A DNA stretch of 58,129 nucleotides, taken from NCBI GenBank assembly GCA_001603905.1, contig LVAE01000020.1, forward strand, positions 1 to 58,129, in the 5' to 3' direction. This document shows positions 33,049-42,490 of the stretch, piece after piece. The notes beneath the pieces were generated by a model, which was given only the letters and a program-made list of their open reading frames with translations, did no database searches and had not been told where the DNA came from. The DNA comes from Fibrobacterales bacterium Fibro_02. Lineage in GTDB: Bacteria > Fibrobacterota > Fibrobacteria > Fibrobacterales > Fibrobacteraceae. The translations under genes were made by a program, and so were the position numbers. Position 1 is the stretch's first letter, and each line of letters starts with the position of its first letter.

Positions 33049-33975
33049 CTATTTCCTCCGGCTCTTGTTTTCGGCGTGAATCAGCAACGACGGATTGTTC
33101 TTGATTTTCTGCGTAAATTCTTCGAGGTTCTCGAGGACGGCGTTGAGTTCCACGACGGCGTCGCCCACCTGGTCCTGGTTCTTGTACACCACCTGGTCAA
33201 GCCGCTGCGTGAGCTGCTTGATGGATTCCATCGCCTGCGTCAGGTTTTCGTTCATCGCCTTCGTGTCGATGGCTTCGAGCTTTTCCTTAAGGACATCCAT
33301 GTTTTCGCCCGCCTTGGCGGCAATCTTGGCTTCTTCGATTTCGGAGAGAACGTTCTTCATGGAGTTCGCCGCATTCGAGATGTTGTTGATGGGCGCATTC
33401 AGGTTCTGTGTCAGCCGATTCAGGTTCTGCGTGGCATTTTCGAAATTCTTGAGCGAATTGCTGATGCTTTGCGAGTTTTCTTCCGAGAAAATGCTGTTGA
33501 GGTTCGTCATCAGGGAATCGACGTGGCCAATGATGTCGGTCGCCTTGTTGGCGATAGCGTCGAATGCCGTTTTTTCGGCGGGAACGAAACCGCCTTCGGC
33601 GACGTCCGGTTCATCAAAACGGCCCCCCGAAAGCACGATCTGCTTTTCGCCGGTGAGCGAAATGCCATGCGTCATGCCGGCGCGGGTGCCGAGCTTGATG
33701 GGCGTTCCCTTGTTCACGCGGAAACGGACAATCACCTGGCTCAGGTTCGATGAATCGATTGCAATTTCGGTGACGTTTCCGACATCGATACCGTTCAGCT
33801 TGACCTGCGCATCTTTGTAAAGACCGATAACGGATTCGCTGAATACCGTATAATAGTTGTCGTATTCCTTGTTCAAGAAACGCGAAAGTACATAGCCCAG
33901 GAACACGCAAATCATGATTCCGCAGAGGAGCATGAAGGCGCCAATCTTGATTCTTTCGGCACGTGTGGTTTCCAT
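33049..33975 (-). CDS. mlaD: MCE/MlaD family substrate-binding protein
   Basis: The 308-residue periplasmic lipid-shuttle subunit of an Mla-type transporter. One N-terminal membrane anchor (IGAFMLLCGIMICVFLGYVL) is followed by the MCE domain, YYTVFSESVIGLYKDAQVKLNGIDVGNVTEI and GMTHGISLTGEKQIVLSGG, then a long helical, coiled-coil tail (about residues 140-300) with Asn/Leu-rich heptads. The tail is much longer than that of E. coli MlaD and may build a bridge or oligomer tube. It follows mlaF by 12 bp in the same operon. Confidence 0.9.
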   Translation of the reverse strand: METTRAERIKIGAFMLLCGIMICVFLGYVLSRFLNKEYDNYYTVFSESVIGLYKDAQVKLNGIDVGNVTEIAIDSSNLSQVIVRFRVNKGTPIKLGTRAGMTHGISLTGEKQIVLSGGRFDEPDVAEGGFVPAEKTAFDAIANKATDIIGHVDSLMTNLNSIFSEENSQSISNSLKNFENATQNLNRLTQNLNAPINNISNAANSMKNVLSEIEEAKIAAKAGENMDVLKEKLEAIDTKAMNENLTQAMESIKQLTQRLDQVVYKNQDQVGDAVVELNAVLENLEEFTQKIKNNPSLLIHAENKSRRK

Positions 33976-33987
33976 GGTTACTCCAAA

Positions 33988-34773
33988 TCAGTCGATAAAG
34001 TTAAAATGGTAATATTCATTGTGGTCCTCTTCCTTGGGGCATTGCCTGTTGAAGAAATGCCGCAGGATGGGGTCGTCGCTGTCGAGCCCCTGCTGCAAGG
34101 TGCCGTCCATGAGCACGTAGCCGTCTTTCAGGTAAATAAAACGGTCGCAGACGATCTTGATGCTCTCGAGTTCGTGGCTCACGATGACCATCGATACCCC
34201 GAGCGTGTCGCGAAGCTCCAACAAAAGTTCGTCGAGGGAACGGGCGGTTACCGGGTCAAGTCCGGTCGAGGGCTCGTCGCAAAAGAGCAACTCCGGCTTG
34301 AGGGCAATGGCGCGGGCAAGGGCTGCGCGGCGTTTCATGCCGCCCGAAAGTTCGGAAGGATACTTGTGGAAGGCGTGCAACAGGTGGACTTTTTCGAGAC
34401 GGTCGGCCACGATCGCTTCCATCTGTTTTTTGGGCATGTAGGGCATGCTGCGGATGAGCGGAAGCATGGCGTTTTCGGCCACGGTCAAATCCGAAAGGAG
34501 CGCTCCGTTCTGGAACAACACGCCCGTACGCAGGCGAGTCTCGAAATCGAGCCCTTCCTTGGCTCCGAACTTTTTGCCGAAATAGGTGATGGTTCCGCTT
34601 TCGGACTTGTAGAGCTTGAGGATGTTGTTCATGAGCGTCGACTTGCCGCAACCGGAACTTCCGAGAATCATGCGAATTTCGCCCTTCTTGACGTCGAACG
34701 AAATATCGTTCAAAACGGTCTTTCCGTCGTAACCGGCTTTCAGGTGATCTACTTTGAGTGTAATGTCGTCCAT
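33988..34773 (-). CDS. mlaF: ABC transporter ATPase of the Mla/MCE lipid system
   Basis: A 261-residue ATP-binding subunit that powers lipid movement between membranes. Walker A is GSSGCGKSTLM, the Q-loop GVLFQNGALLSDLTV, the signature LSGGMKRRAALARAI, Walker B ELLFCDEPSTGLDPV and the switch SHELES. The substitution of QNGALLSD in the Q-loop is characteristic of MlaF/MKL ATPases. The ATG at 34773 (MDDITLKVDHLKAGY) has AGGGGC upstream; the longer open frame overlaps mlaE and is not plausible. It lies 8 bp after mlaE. Confidence 0.93.
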   Translation of the reverse strand: MDDITLKVDHLKAGYDGKTVLNDISFDVKKGEIRMILGSSGCGKSTLMNNILKLYKSESGTITYFGKKFGAKEGLDFETRLRTGVLFQNGALLSDLTVAENAMLPLIRSMPYMPKKQMEAIVADRLEKVHLLHAFHKYPSELSGGMKRRAALARAIALKPELLFCDEPSTGLDPVTARSLDELLLELRDTLGVSMVIVSHELESIKIVCDRFIYLKDGYVLMDGTLQQGLDSDDPILRHFFNRQCPKEEDHNEYYHFNFID

Positions 34774-34781
34774 TGTTGCCC

Positions 34782-35846
34782 CTAGTAGAATATGAAACTG
34801 AACGCGCAGTCTGCGACAATGATGGCAGAAATCGAAACTACGACGCTGGAGGTTGTTGCGAGGCCCACCGCTTCGGCACCGCCTTCGGCGTTGAGGCCCT
34901 TGTTGCAAGAAATCAGCGTGACCAGCCAACCGAATGCGATGGATTTCACGGTGCTCTTTAAGAAAAGAATCGGCGGAATCCCGTCGCGAATGGACTGGAA
35001 GTAGTTCGCAAAAGAAATGTCAAAGAAAAAGTAACCGATCAGGAAGCCGGCGAGGCAGCCCGCGATACCTGCGCAGAAGGCAAGAATCGGCGTGCAGATG
35101 GTCATCGCGATAAAGCGGGGAACCACCAGGTACTGTACCGGCGAAATTGCCATGGTCTTGATGGCCTTGATTTCTTCGCAGACGGACATGTTCGCAATTT
35201 CAGCTGCAATGGAGCTGCCGGAACGTCCCGCCAAGATAATGGTTGTCAAAAGTGGGCTAATTTCGGCAAAAATCAGGTAGCCAAGCCCCGAGGCGAGGTA
35301 GGAACCGCCGCCCACGGCCTTGAGCATGAACGAACTCTGGAGCGCCATGGTGAAGCAGATGAGGGCGACCATCAAAAAGCAGATGCCCGTGGCTTCGGTG
35401 CCGAGCATAAAGACCTGTTTGGCGGTACCTCCGAACTTGCTGCGCCCCTTGTCGAAGGGACCGCAGATCATCCAGTAGATGCTCATGTTCAAGAGGATGA
35501 ACACCTCGGCGACTTCCTTGGCGATGACGATGGTCTTTGCGCCGAGGGCTTCGAGGAAATTGCTGTAGCCCGTCTTGACTTTTTCGGGAATTTTCTCTTT
35601 CTTGAGTGCCCCGAGCTGCGCCTTGATTTCTTCGCTAAAGTGGGCGAGCGTGAGCTTGTTGCCGGTCTTTTCGCTTAAGTCGGCGAGAAGCGCAAAGAAG
35701 GCATCGCCGCTGTAGTCCATGCGCGTGAGGGAAGAACCGTCGAGGTTGAGCGGCTCCTTGTAGAGCGTGCGCCGACACTCCCGCAACAATTCTTTGCTGT
35801 TTGTTGCGGTAAGGGCTACGGGTAGAGTAATGGTCCTTCCTTCCAT
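34782..35846 (-). CDS. mlaE: MlaE family permease with N-terminal STAS-like domain
   Basis: The 354-residue inner-membrane permease of the MCE system. Residues 1-90 resemble a STAS domain (EGRTITLPVALTATNSKELL, LDGSSLTRMDYSGDAFFALL), and the rest is the MlaE fold with about five membrane segments and the conserved EISPLLTTIILAGRSGSSIAAEIANM. The STAS part is fused, as in some FCB bacteria, rather than a separate MlaB. The ATG at 35846 lacks a Shine-Dalgarno but follows a TAAATT box by 8 nt, so the mRNA may be almost leaderless. It heads the operon. Confidence 0.9.
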   Translation of the reverse strand: MEGRTITLPVALTATNSKELLRECRRTLYKEPLNLDGSSLTRMDYSGDAFFALLADLSEKTGNKLTLAHFSEEIKAQLGALKKEKIPEKVKTGYSNFLEALGAKTIVIAKEVAEVFILLNMSIYWMICGPFDKGRSKFGGTAKQVFMLGTEATGICFLMVALICFTMALQSSFMLKAVGGGSYLASGLGYLIFAEISPLLTTIILAGRSGSSIAAEIANMSVCEEIKAIKTMAISPVQYLVVPRFIAMTICTPILAFCAGIAGCLAGFLIGYFFFDISFANYFQSIRDGIPPILFLKSTVKSIAFGWLVTLISCNKGLNAEGGAEAVGLATTSSVVVSISAIIVADCAFSFIFY

Positions 35847-35924
35847 TGTGCACAAATTTAGCAAAAGAAGAAAAATTTACATAATAGATTTTATAATTTT
35901 GGGATAAACGGCGATATATAGGTT

Positions 35925-38183
35925 ATGATGGGTAATTTTGACTTGACAAATGGACCGGTTTCGGCAATCACGGACGGGCTCGATAACGAACAGAGGCTCG
36001 CTGTAGAGACTACCGAAGGCTATATTCGCGTGATTGCGGGGGCGGGTTCCGGCAAGACTCGGACGCTCACGCACCGTTACCTGTACTTGGCCAAGGAACT
36101 GGGAATTTCGCCGTCGAACATCTTGTGCGCGACTTTTTCGAATAAGGCCGCCTTCGAGATGAAAAAGCGAATCCGCACCATGCTGAAGGGCGACGATTCG
36201 GGCTACATTTCGACTTTCCACAGCTTTTGTGTGCGGCTTTTGCGCGAAGATATTCATGTGCTCCAGTTCCCCAAGGAATTTTTGGTGCTCGACGAAGAAG
36301 ACCAGAAGTCGCTGGTGAAAAAGGCCTACGTTGAACTCGGCTATTCGCTTAAGGATTTGCGCATCAGTAGTGCCATCGACTTTATCGGCGGCCGCAAGGG
36401 CAACGATATCTCGTATGTGGAATGGTTTGCGGGACACGATTCGGCTACGGCAAACGATGATCTGCTTAAAATGGTGGAGAATGCCCCCGACAAGTGGCAT
36501 AAGGTCTATTATCGCTATCTTTACGAGCAAAAGAAGAATTTCGCTCTCGATTTTGACGACCTGATTCTAGTGACCCTGTACATTTTGCAGCATTATCCCG
36601 AAAAACTCAAGAAATGGAGCGAGCGCATGATGTACGTGATGGTCGATGAGTTCCAGGACATTGACTTGCAACAGTACCAGCTCGCCGAACTCCTTTCGAG
36701 CTACCACCATAATTTGTTCGTGGTGGGGGACCCTGACCAGACGATTTACGGCTGGCGCGGTGCCGATGTGAACCGCATCTTGGAATTTGACAAGGTGCAT
36801 AAGGACGCGAAGACGATCCTTCTGCAGAACAATTACCGTAGTACGCCGAGCATCTTGAAGCTCCCCGATGCGGTTATCAGGAACAACGAGTTCCGTATCG
36901 AGAAAGTGCTGCGCCCCATGCGTAGCGGTGGAAAGACGCCCGTGTTCTGTCACGCGAAAAATACCCGCGACGAGGCTTCGTGGATTGTCGAGAACATCCA
37001 GGAGGCGATTGCGAACGGGGTCGCGAAAAAGGATATTGCTGTGCTTTACCGCATGCACGCGCAGTCGCGCTCTGTCGAAGAGGCGCTGATGACAGCCGAT
37101 ATTCCGTACAAGGTCTATAGCGGCGTGGGCTTTTACCAACGGGCCGAAATCAAGGATGCCATTTGCTACTTGCGCATGCTGGTGTACGGCGACGACATGG
37201 CATTCTTACGTACGGTAAATACGCCTAAGCGTCAGTTTGGCCCGAAAAAGGTGGCGGCGCTTGCGACTTTGGCCGATGAGCGGGGGATGACTCTTTACGA
37301 AACTCTCCATGCGATGGTTGAGGGAATGCTCCCTGATTTTGACGGCAAGGCGTTCCTTGCGAAAAGCAAGGTGGGGGAGTATGTGTCGCTCATTGAAAAG
37401 TTCCGTTTCAAGTATCGCGATATGCCCATTACCGAAGTGTTTACGCGGCTGATGCGTGAATCCCGTTACGAAGAAATGCTGCGCCTCGATGGCGACGAGA
37501 ACCGCCTCGACAACCTTGCGGAACTCAAGCAGGGCCTGCTCGAATTTGAAAACATTCTCGAAGAAGATGCGACGCTCGACGAATTTTTGCAGAATATTGT
37601 GCTGTTTACGAACTCCGACGAAAACGACGGCGACCGTGACCGCGTTCAGCTGATGACCATCCACAATTCCAAGGGGCTGGAATTTCCCTACGTGTTCGTA
37701 TGTGGAATGAACGAGGGCTTTTTCCCGGTCAAGCGCATCGAGAACAAGATGCAGCTGGAAGAAGAACGCCGCCTTGCGTACGTGGCGCTTACCCGCGCCG
37801 AAAATGTGCTGTTCCTGAGCGATGCCGAAGACGGCGTCGGCGAAGAATCGAGCCGGTACCCGTCGCGGTTCCTGCTTGAAATGGATATGACCGACTTGCA
37901 TGTGGTTCGCGGCGTTTCCGAGAAGCTACTGCAGGAGGCTCGCGCCTACATCGCTGAATCTGACCGCAACCGAGAACTTTTCAGCGACGAAATTTTGGGC
38001 CTCGTGAAAAAGGCTCCTGCCGCGGAATTTACCGTGGGCGACCGTGTTTTCCACCGCATCATGGGCTTTGGAACCGTCGCCAAGGTCGACGAACAGGCCC
38101 TTTGCTACCAGATTAAATTCGACAAGATTGAAACCCCGCGTGCAATCCAGTTCGACTTTCCCTTGAAGCGGGTAATGGAATAG
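35925..38183 (+). CDS. UvrD/PcrA-type superfamily I DNA helicase
   Basis: A 752-residue ATP-dependent 3'-5' DNA helicase for repair and replication-fork maintenance. Superfamily I motifs appear in order: Q motif DNEQRLAVE, Walker A VIAGAGSGKTRTLT, YISTFHSFCVRLLRED, DEFQDIDLQQYQL, VVGDPDQTIYGWRGAD, LLQNNYRS, VQLMTIHNSKGLEFPYVFV and LAYVALTRAE. A C-terminal Tudor-like tail (FTVGDRVFHRIMGFGTVAKVDEQ) is as in PcrA. Two adjacent ATGs begin the frame at 35925. A TATATA box ends 4 nt before and a TATAAT (35892) sits farther upstream. A strong terminator follows. Confidence 0.93.
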   Translation: MMGNFDLTNGPVSAITDGLDNEQRLAVETTEGYIRVIAGAGSGKTRTLTHRYLYLAKELGISPSNILCATFSNKAAFEMKKRIRTMLKGDDSGYISTFHSFCVRLLREDIHVLQFPKEFLVLDEEDQKSLVKKAYVELGYSLKDLRISSAIDFIGGRKGNDISYVEWFAGHDSATANDDLLKMVENAPDKWHKVYYRYLYEQKKNFALDFDDLILVTLYILQHYPEKLKKWSERMMYVMVDEFQDIDLQQYQLAELLSSYHHNLFVVGDPDQTIYGWRGADVNRILEFDKVHKDAKTILLQNNYRSTPSILKLPDAVIRNNEFRIEKVLRPMRSGGKTPVFCHAKNTRDEASWIVENIQEAIANGVAKKDIAVLYRMHAQSRSVEEALMTADIPYKVYSGVGFYQRAEIKDAICYLRMLVYGDDMAFLRTVNTPKRQFGPKKVAALATLADERGMTLYETLHAMVEGMLPDFDGKAFLAKSKVGEYVSLIEKFRFKYRDMPITEVFTRLMRESRYEEMLRLDGDENRLDNLAELKQGLLEFENILEEDATLDEFLQNIVLFTNSDENDGDRDRVQLMTIHNSKGLEFPYVFVCGMNEGFFPVKRIENKMQLEEERRLAYVALTRAENVLFLSDAEDGVGEESSRYPSRFLLEMDMTDLHVVRGVSEKLLQEARAYIAESDRNRELFSDEILGLVKKAPAAEFTVGDRVFHRIMGFGTVAKVDEQALCYQIKFDKIETPRAIQFDFPLKRVME

Positions 38184-38206
38184 CTTTTTTCGTTTTATTG
38201 AGTATT

Positions 38207-38234
38207 GCCTATGGATTAATCCATGGGCTTTTTT
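38207..38234 (+). terminator. Intrinsic terminator of the helicase gene
   Basis: GCCTATGGATT (38207-38217) pairs with AATCCATGGGC (38218-38228), 11 bp with one G-T, followed by six T. It starts 24 bp after the helicase stop. Confidence 0.85.
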
Positions 38235-38323
38235 GTAAAAAGAAATAAATTTTTCGGGGAAATGGGGGGTGAGTGCTTCAAAAATACGTGTATAGTAATA
38301 GGGAATCAGAAAGGATCCCTGTA

Positions 38324-38352
38324 TTGACAATAGAAAACTTAAAACCTATTTT
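38324..38352 (+). promoter_or_regulatory. Strong sigma70 promoter of the 51-residue ORF
   Basis: TTGACA (38324-38329), a 17-bp spacer and TATTTT (38347-38352) form the best -35/-10 pair seen in the window. The ORF start follows 17 bp later with GAGGAT as ribosome-binding site. Confidence 0.7.
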
Positions 38353-38369
38353 AATGTGAGGATAAACCT

Positions 38370-38525
38370 ATGGCTGTAGAAATAAGATCAATACCGACGC
38401 TTTATGGGGAAGACGCGGAGCGTTTTCTCAAAGCTGCCGATATTGCTGAAAAAAATGAGCATAAACAGGATATTAGCGAAACAGTCCTGCTCGTGAAGAA
38501 GTTTCTACGTGAACAGGGTTTCTAG
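38370..38525 (+). CDS. 51-residue antitoxin-like small protein
   Basis: MAVEIRSIPTLYGEDAERFL and a helical remainder ending VLLVKKFLREQGF. It has a consensus promoter and a GAGGAT ribosome-binding site, strong signs that the ORF is expressed. The IPTLYGEDAERFLKAA segment reminds me of short antitoxin-like proteins that precede GNAT acetyltransferases in toxin-antitoxin pairs, but that family link is from memory and unverified. Downstream is only a 25-codon ORF, so a partner is missing or broken. Confidence 0.55.
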   Translation: MAVEIRSIPTLYGEDAERFLKAADIAEKNEHKQDISETVLLVKKFLREQGF

Positions 38526-38527
38526 GA

Positions 38528-38605
38528 ATGAATGTTGCTGAATTTTTGTCGAATGATTTGATAGATCTTGATGACAAAATGGGGGATGGCTCGCAAATAA
38601 ACTGA
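38528..38605 (+). pseudogene. 25-codon ORF, possible remnant of a downstream toxin gene
   Basis: An ATG 2 bp after the previous stop opens MNVAEFLSNDLIDLDDKMGD and ends after 25 codons. The tight spacing is that of the second gene of a bicistronic toxin-antitoxin pair, but the product is too short for any toxin I recognise. It may be a truncated gene or chance. Just beyond it, AAGCC and GGCTT arms with a T run (38607-38643) may terminate transcription. Confidence 0.3.
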
Positions 38606-38672
38606 CAAGCCCTTAAAAGTCGGTTCATAGGGATTGGCTTTTTACAAATCGGAAGGGGGAGATAAAGCGGAG

Positions 38673-39842
38673 CTATTCCCTCCACGGGGCTTCGCTGCGT
38701 TCCTTTTCCTTTTGTTCGTGGGCTTCGCGCTTTATGTGCCAGGCGGCGAGCTGTTCCTTGAATGTTTCGCGGAGGCGTTCCATGCCGATGTTCTCGCGGG
38801 CGCTCACCTGGATTGCTTCGGGGTAATTTTCGCGGAGTTCCGTGCGGCGGGCCTCGTCGCAGATTTCGGCCTTGTTGAATACGCGTATGCGCGGAGTTTC
38901 TTTGCTGATGATTCCTTCGAGTGTCTTGTGAGTGACTTCTAGGTGTTCGCGATAGTCGGGAGCGGAGCCGTCTACGACTTCCAGGATGCAGTCCGCGTGC
39001 GAGGCGACGCCGAGTGTACTCTTGAAGGTCTCAATTAAGTTATGCGGAAGTTTACGGATAAAGCCTACGGTATCGGATAGAATGATGTTTTCTCCGTCGA
39101 GGTAGAGCTTTCTCGTGGTGCTGTCGAGGGTCGCGAACAGCTTGTCTTCTACATACACGTCGGCGCCGGTCAGGCGGTTGGTGAGCGTAGACTTGCCTGC
39201 GTTCGTGTAGCCAACGATTCCGATGTGGAAAATGTCGTTTCGGTTTTCTGCCTGGCTTTCGCGGGCGTCCTCGATTTTTTCAAGCTTCTTTTTAAGTTCC
39301 TGAATGCGCTTGCGGATCATGCGGCGGTCGGTTTCGAGCTGAGTTTCGCCGGGGCCCTTGGTGCCGATGCCTCCGTTGTGCTGACGGCAAAGGTGTGTCC
39401 ATGCGCCGGTAAGGCGCGGCATCATGTATTGGAGCTGTGCTACTTCGACCATCAGGCGGCTTTCTGCCGTGACGGCGTGCTTCGCAAAAATGTCCAGGAT
39501 AAGCCCCGTGCGGTCAAGTACCTTAATTCCGGGGAGTCTCTGTTCCAGGTTCCTGACCTGCGAACCTGACAAATCGTCGTCAAAAACCACCATCTTGGCG
39601 TTCAGTTCTGCAAGGGCGGCCTTGACCTCGTTCACCTTGCCTTCGCCAATGAGCGTTGCGGGGCTAAAGTTCTGCACCCTTTGCAAAAAACTCTGCACTA
39701 CTTCGGCGCCTGCGGTCTCGGCGAGCCTGCCCAATTCAGCGAGCTGTTCGGAGGCAAGCCAGGGGCGAACCTTCGGGGTAGAGATCCCTACGAGAATGCA
39801 ACGTTCCTTTTCGGCCTTGTGTTCAATGGTCAAATCCTTCAT
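38673..39842 (-). CDS. hflX: HflX-type ribosome-associated GTPase
   Basis: A 389-residue GTPase that binds the 50S subunit and rescues or splits stalled ribosomes under stress. The N-terminal HflX domain includes ELGRLAETAGAEVVQSF and NPATLIGEGKV-like FSPATLIGEGKVNEVKAAL; the linker has GGIGTKGPGETQLETDRRMI; the G domain shows GYTNAGKSTL, the DTVGFIRKLPH switch and a truncated-looking NKAEIC recognition motif. The ATG at 39842 has a TATATA box 6 nt upstream and no Shine-Dalgarno. It is divergent from the histidine kinase gene. Length is shorter than E. coli HflX, as in many bacteria. Confidence 0.93.
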   Translation of the reverse strand: MKDLTIEHKAEKERCILVGISTPKVRPWLASEQLAELGRLAETAGAEVVQSFLQRVQNFSPATLIGEGKVNEVKAALAELNAKMVVFDDDLSGSQVRNLEQRLPGIKVLDRTGLILDIFAKHAVTAESRLMVEVAQLQYMMPRLTGAWTHLCRQHNGGIGTKGPGETQLETDRRMIRKRIQELKKKLEKIEDARESQAENRNDIFHIGIVGYTNAGKSTLTNRLTGADVYVEDKLFATLDSTTRKLYLDGENIILSDTVGFIRKLPHNLIETFKSTLGVASHADCILEVVDGSAPDYREHLEVTHKTLEGIISKETPRIRVFNKAEICDEARRTELRENYPEAIQVSARENIGMERLRETFKEQLAAWHIKREAHEQKEKERSEAPWRE

Positions 39843-39895
39843 ACGCCCTATATATTAGTAAAAATTTTGTTATAATTGGATTTGTTTTTGAAAGC

Positions 39896-42472
39896 ATGAA
39901 AAAGATAAAGTTAAAAAAGTGGATGGCTCCTAGTCCCGCGGTGGTCGTGATGGCGGTCGCGGTGATTGTTGTCATCAGTCTGTACTCCTTTTTTTCGCGC
40001 GTCTATTTTGTTAAGCAGGTCGAAAATACCATCGCGCAGAATGTAGAAAGTGTCGCCATGGAAATAGAAACCAGTATGCGCTATGCGCAGAGCAGTGTTA
40101 AGCTGGTTTCTCTTATGGCGACCCGCCAAATGACCGGGCCTGTCCTGCAAAATCCGGAGTCTTTTTTCCGCTCGAAACAAGCTGAAACCCCTTTTTCACG
40201 AATTGAATATGTTCGTGGTGACGGCTGGAATACGGCTTATGGCGATTCTTCGTACGATGTGTCCGACCGTGAATTTTTTCAGCGGGGAATGCACGGCGAA
40301 ACGGGAATATGGGTGGATTATCGCCCGCTATACGCGTCAGAAGCGCAGGTGATGGTCTATACGCCGCTGTTCTATCGCGACTCAATCGTGGGGGTTGTGG
40401 CGGGTATCCTAGGGGGCAATACCGAAATCCGTTCGATGATGGATTGCTCCCTGTTTGGTGAACAAGTAGTTTCGTTGATTTGTGATCGCCGCATGAAGAT
40501 AGTCTCTTCGAATATGGACGACAATGTCTACGGCCAGCAGTTCGAAAAGAAATCCCAGGAATTCATGCCGTTAAATGTCGTAGAAACGTTTAAGAAGGAG
40601 GCGGTGGCTGGATCTACGGCGGCCTTTAGCTTCTCTACGGATTACGGTAATTCTGTCGCTGGGGTAGCACGTGTCTCAAATACGGGATGGGTCGTCATCC
40701 AGATGGTGCCGTTCCATATCCTGAAGGAATTCTCATGGAAAAATAATAGCCGTGCAATTGCCGCCATTCTGCTGGTCGCCCTGTTTTTCATTCTTTACCT
40801 GCACTCCGTGTACAAGACGAATCGTCGTTTGCATTCCGAAAACGAAGGCCGTCATTTGAATGTCATCAACGCCTTGACCGAATCGTATGGTAGTGCTTTT
40901 GAAGTCAATCTGGATACGGGAAAAATGGTGGCTTATAGAATTCATCCCACCATTGAACATTTGATGCAAGAAGTGGCGGGGCAGGGCGTCCGTTACGATT
41001 CCCTGATGTCCCTTTACCAAAAGAGAATGGTCGTTTCTGAAGATCGTTCCGCCTTTGAACGGATTGCGAACCTGGAAAACCTGCGTCGCGAATTCATGAA
41101 GCAAGAGCGGTTTGAATTAACCTACCGCATTTTTGCCAAGAATGATATTCATTATCTTCAGGCGCATTTCGTAAAACCGTCCAAGACCCGTCCGGAATTT
41201 GTGATGGGCTTCAAGATTATTGACGATGTCATGTCGGCGGAACTGGAAAAGCGCAAGGCCTTGAACGAACAGCGGATGGAGCTTGTCCGCGCCTTGGATC
41301 AGGCTCGCACGGCCGACAAGGCGAAGTCCAAGTTCCTCTTCAATATGAGCCATGACATCCGCACTCCGATGAATGCGGTGCTTGGCTACGAGGCCCTGGC
41401 GAAAAAGACCCTTTGGAACATGAACATTTCCAAGGAAGAGAAGTCTATATTCGAACGCTACCTGAACAATATCCACAATGCGGGTGAATTGCTCCTGGAA
41501 CTGATTAATTCTGTCTTGAACATGGCCCGAATCGAATCTGGCGTAGAAACCTTGGACGAGACACCGGTTTATACGTTGGAAATGACGAACTGGATTGTTG
41601 CGACCTTTGAACAGGCGGCGATCCAGAAGAACGTTCTTCTTCAGGTCTCCAGAAATTTCAAGAACCAGTATGTCTATGCGGACAAGGTGAAAATCCAGCA
41701 GATCCTGCTGAACGTGGTGAGCAATGCAATCAAGTTCACACGTGAGCACGGGCTGGTGCGTGTTTCTCTGCGTGACTGCGCCCACGAAACGCCGGGGATG
41801 TGCAATGTTGAAATTGTTGTGGAAGACACGGGTGTCGGCATTTCCGAAGAATTCATGCCCCGCATCTTTGACGAGTTTGAACGCGAACAGACTGCCCTGA
41901 CTCGCAACGTGGAAGGTACGGGACTTGGTCTCAGCATCGTGAAAAAGCTGGTGGACCTGATGCATGGTACCGTGAAGGTGACGAGCCGTGTGGGCGAAGG
42001 TACGCGAGTTGTCTTGACGCTTCCGCTTCGGACTGCCAACGAGGACGACGTTTCCCCGAAGGCGGACCAGGGCGCAACCCATGTGAAGCTGGCCGGAAAG
42101 CACGCCCTTCTGGTCGATGATGATCCGAAAACCTGCGAAATCGTGGGGGAGATCCTGAAGGATGCCGGCATGCGAGTCGTCTGTGTGGAATCGGGCTCGG
42201 AATGCGTCCAAAAGATTGATTATTCCGCGGCGGGTTCGTTCGATGTCATCTTGATGGATTTGCGCCTCCCTGGAATGGACGGTTTTGAGACGGCTCGGAG
42301 GGTTCGTCAGCTGGAAAATCCCCGGAATGCGAAGATTCCGATACTGGCCTTGACAGCCAATGTCTTTGATGAGGACCGTCAGCGCGCGAACAAGGCGGGA
42401 ATGAACGGACTGATATCCAAACCGGTTACTCCGTCAGAACTGTTCGGAATGCTTGGCCAGGTACTCACTTAA
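39896..42472 (+). CDS. Hybrid sensor histidine kinase with Cache-like sensor and receiver domain
   Basis: An 858-residue membrane signalling protein. Membrane segments at about 14-34 and 286-305 bracket a periplasmic double-Cache-like sensor. The cytoplasm holds a linker or PAS-like region (310-450), HisKA with the phospho-acceptor in FNMSHDIRTPMNA (His486), an HATPase domain (NVVSNAIKFTREHG, VEDTGVGISEEFM, GTGLGLSIVKKLVDLMHG) and a C-terminal receiver with the phospho-Asp788 in ILMDLRLPGMDGF and Lys in LISKPVTP. No output regulator or HPt is encoded nearby, so its phosphorelay partner and ligand are unknown. A TATAAT box lies at 39871. Confidence 0.92.
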   Translation: MKKIKLKKWMAPSPAVVVMAVAVIVVISLYSFFSRVYFVKQVENTIAQNVESVAMEIETSMRYAQSSVKLVSLMATRQMTGPVLQNPESFFRSKQAETPFSRIEYVRGDGWNTAYGDSSYDVSDREFFQRGMHGETGIWVDYRPLYASEAQVMVYTPLFYRDSIVGVVAGILGGNTEIRSMMDCSLFGEQVVSLICDRRMKIVSSNMDDNVYGQQFEKKSQEFMPLNVVETFKKEAVAGSTAAFSFSTDYGNSVAGVARVSNTGWVVIQMVPFHILKEFSWKNNSRAIAAILLVALFFILYLHSVYKTNRRLHSENEGRHLNVINALTESYGSAFEVNLDTGKMVAYRIHPTIEHLMQEVAGQGVRYDSLMSLYQKRMVVSEDRSAFERIANLENLRREFMKQERFELTYRIFAKNDIHYLQAHFVKPSKTRPEFVMGFKIIDDVMSAELEKRKALNEQRMELVRALDQARTADKAKSKFLFNMSHDIRTPMNAVLGYEALAKKTLWNMNISKEEKSIFERYLNNIHNAGELLLELINSVLNMARIESGVETLDETPVYTLEMTNWIVATFEQAAIQKNVLLQVSRNFKNQYVYADKVKIQQILLNVVSNAIKFTREHGLVRVSLRDCAHETPGMCNVEIVVEDTGVGISEEFMPRIFDEFEREQTALTRNVEGTGLGLSIVKKLVDLMHGTVKVTSRVGEGTRVVLTLPLRTANEDDVSPKADQGATHVKLAGKHALLVDDDPKTCEIVGEILKDAGMRVVCVESGSECVQKIDYSAAGSFDVILMDLRLPGMDGFETARRVRQLENPRNAKIPILALTANVFDEDRQRANKAGMNGLISKPVTPSELFGMLGQVLT

Positions 42473-42490
42473 TTTGTCTTGGAAATTTTT

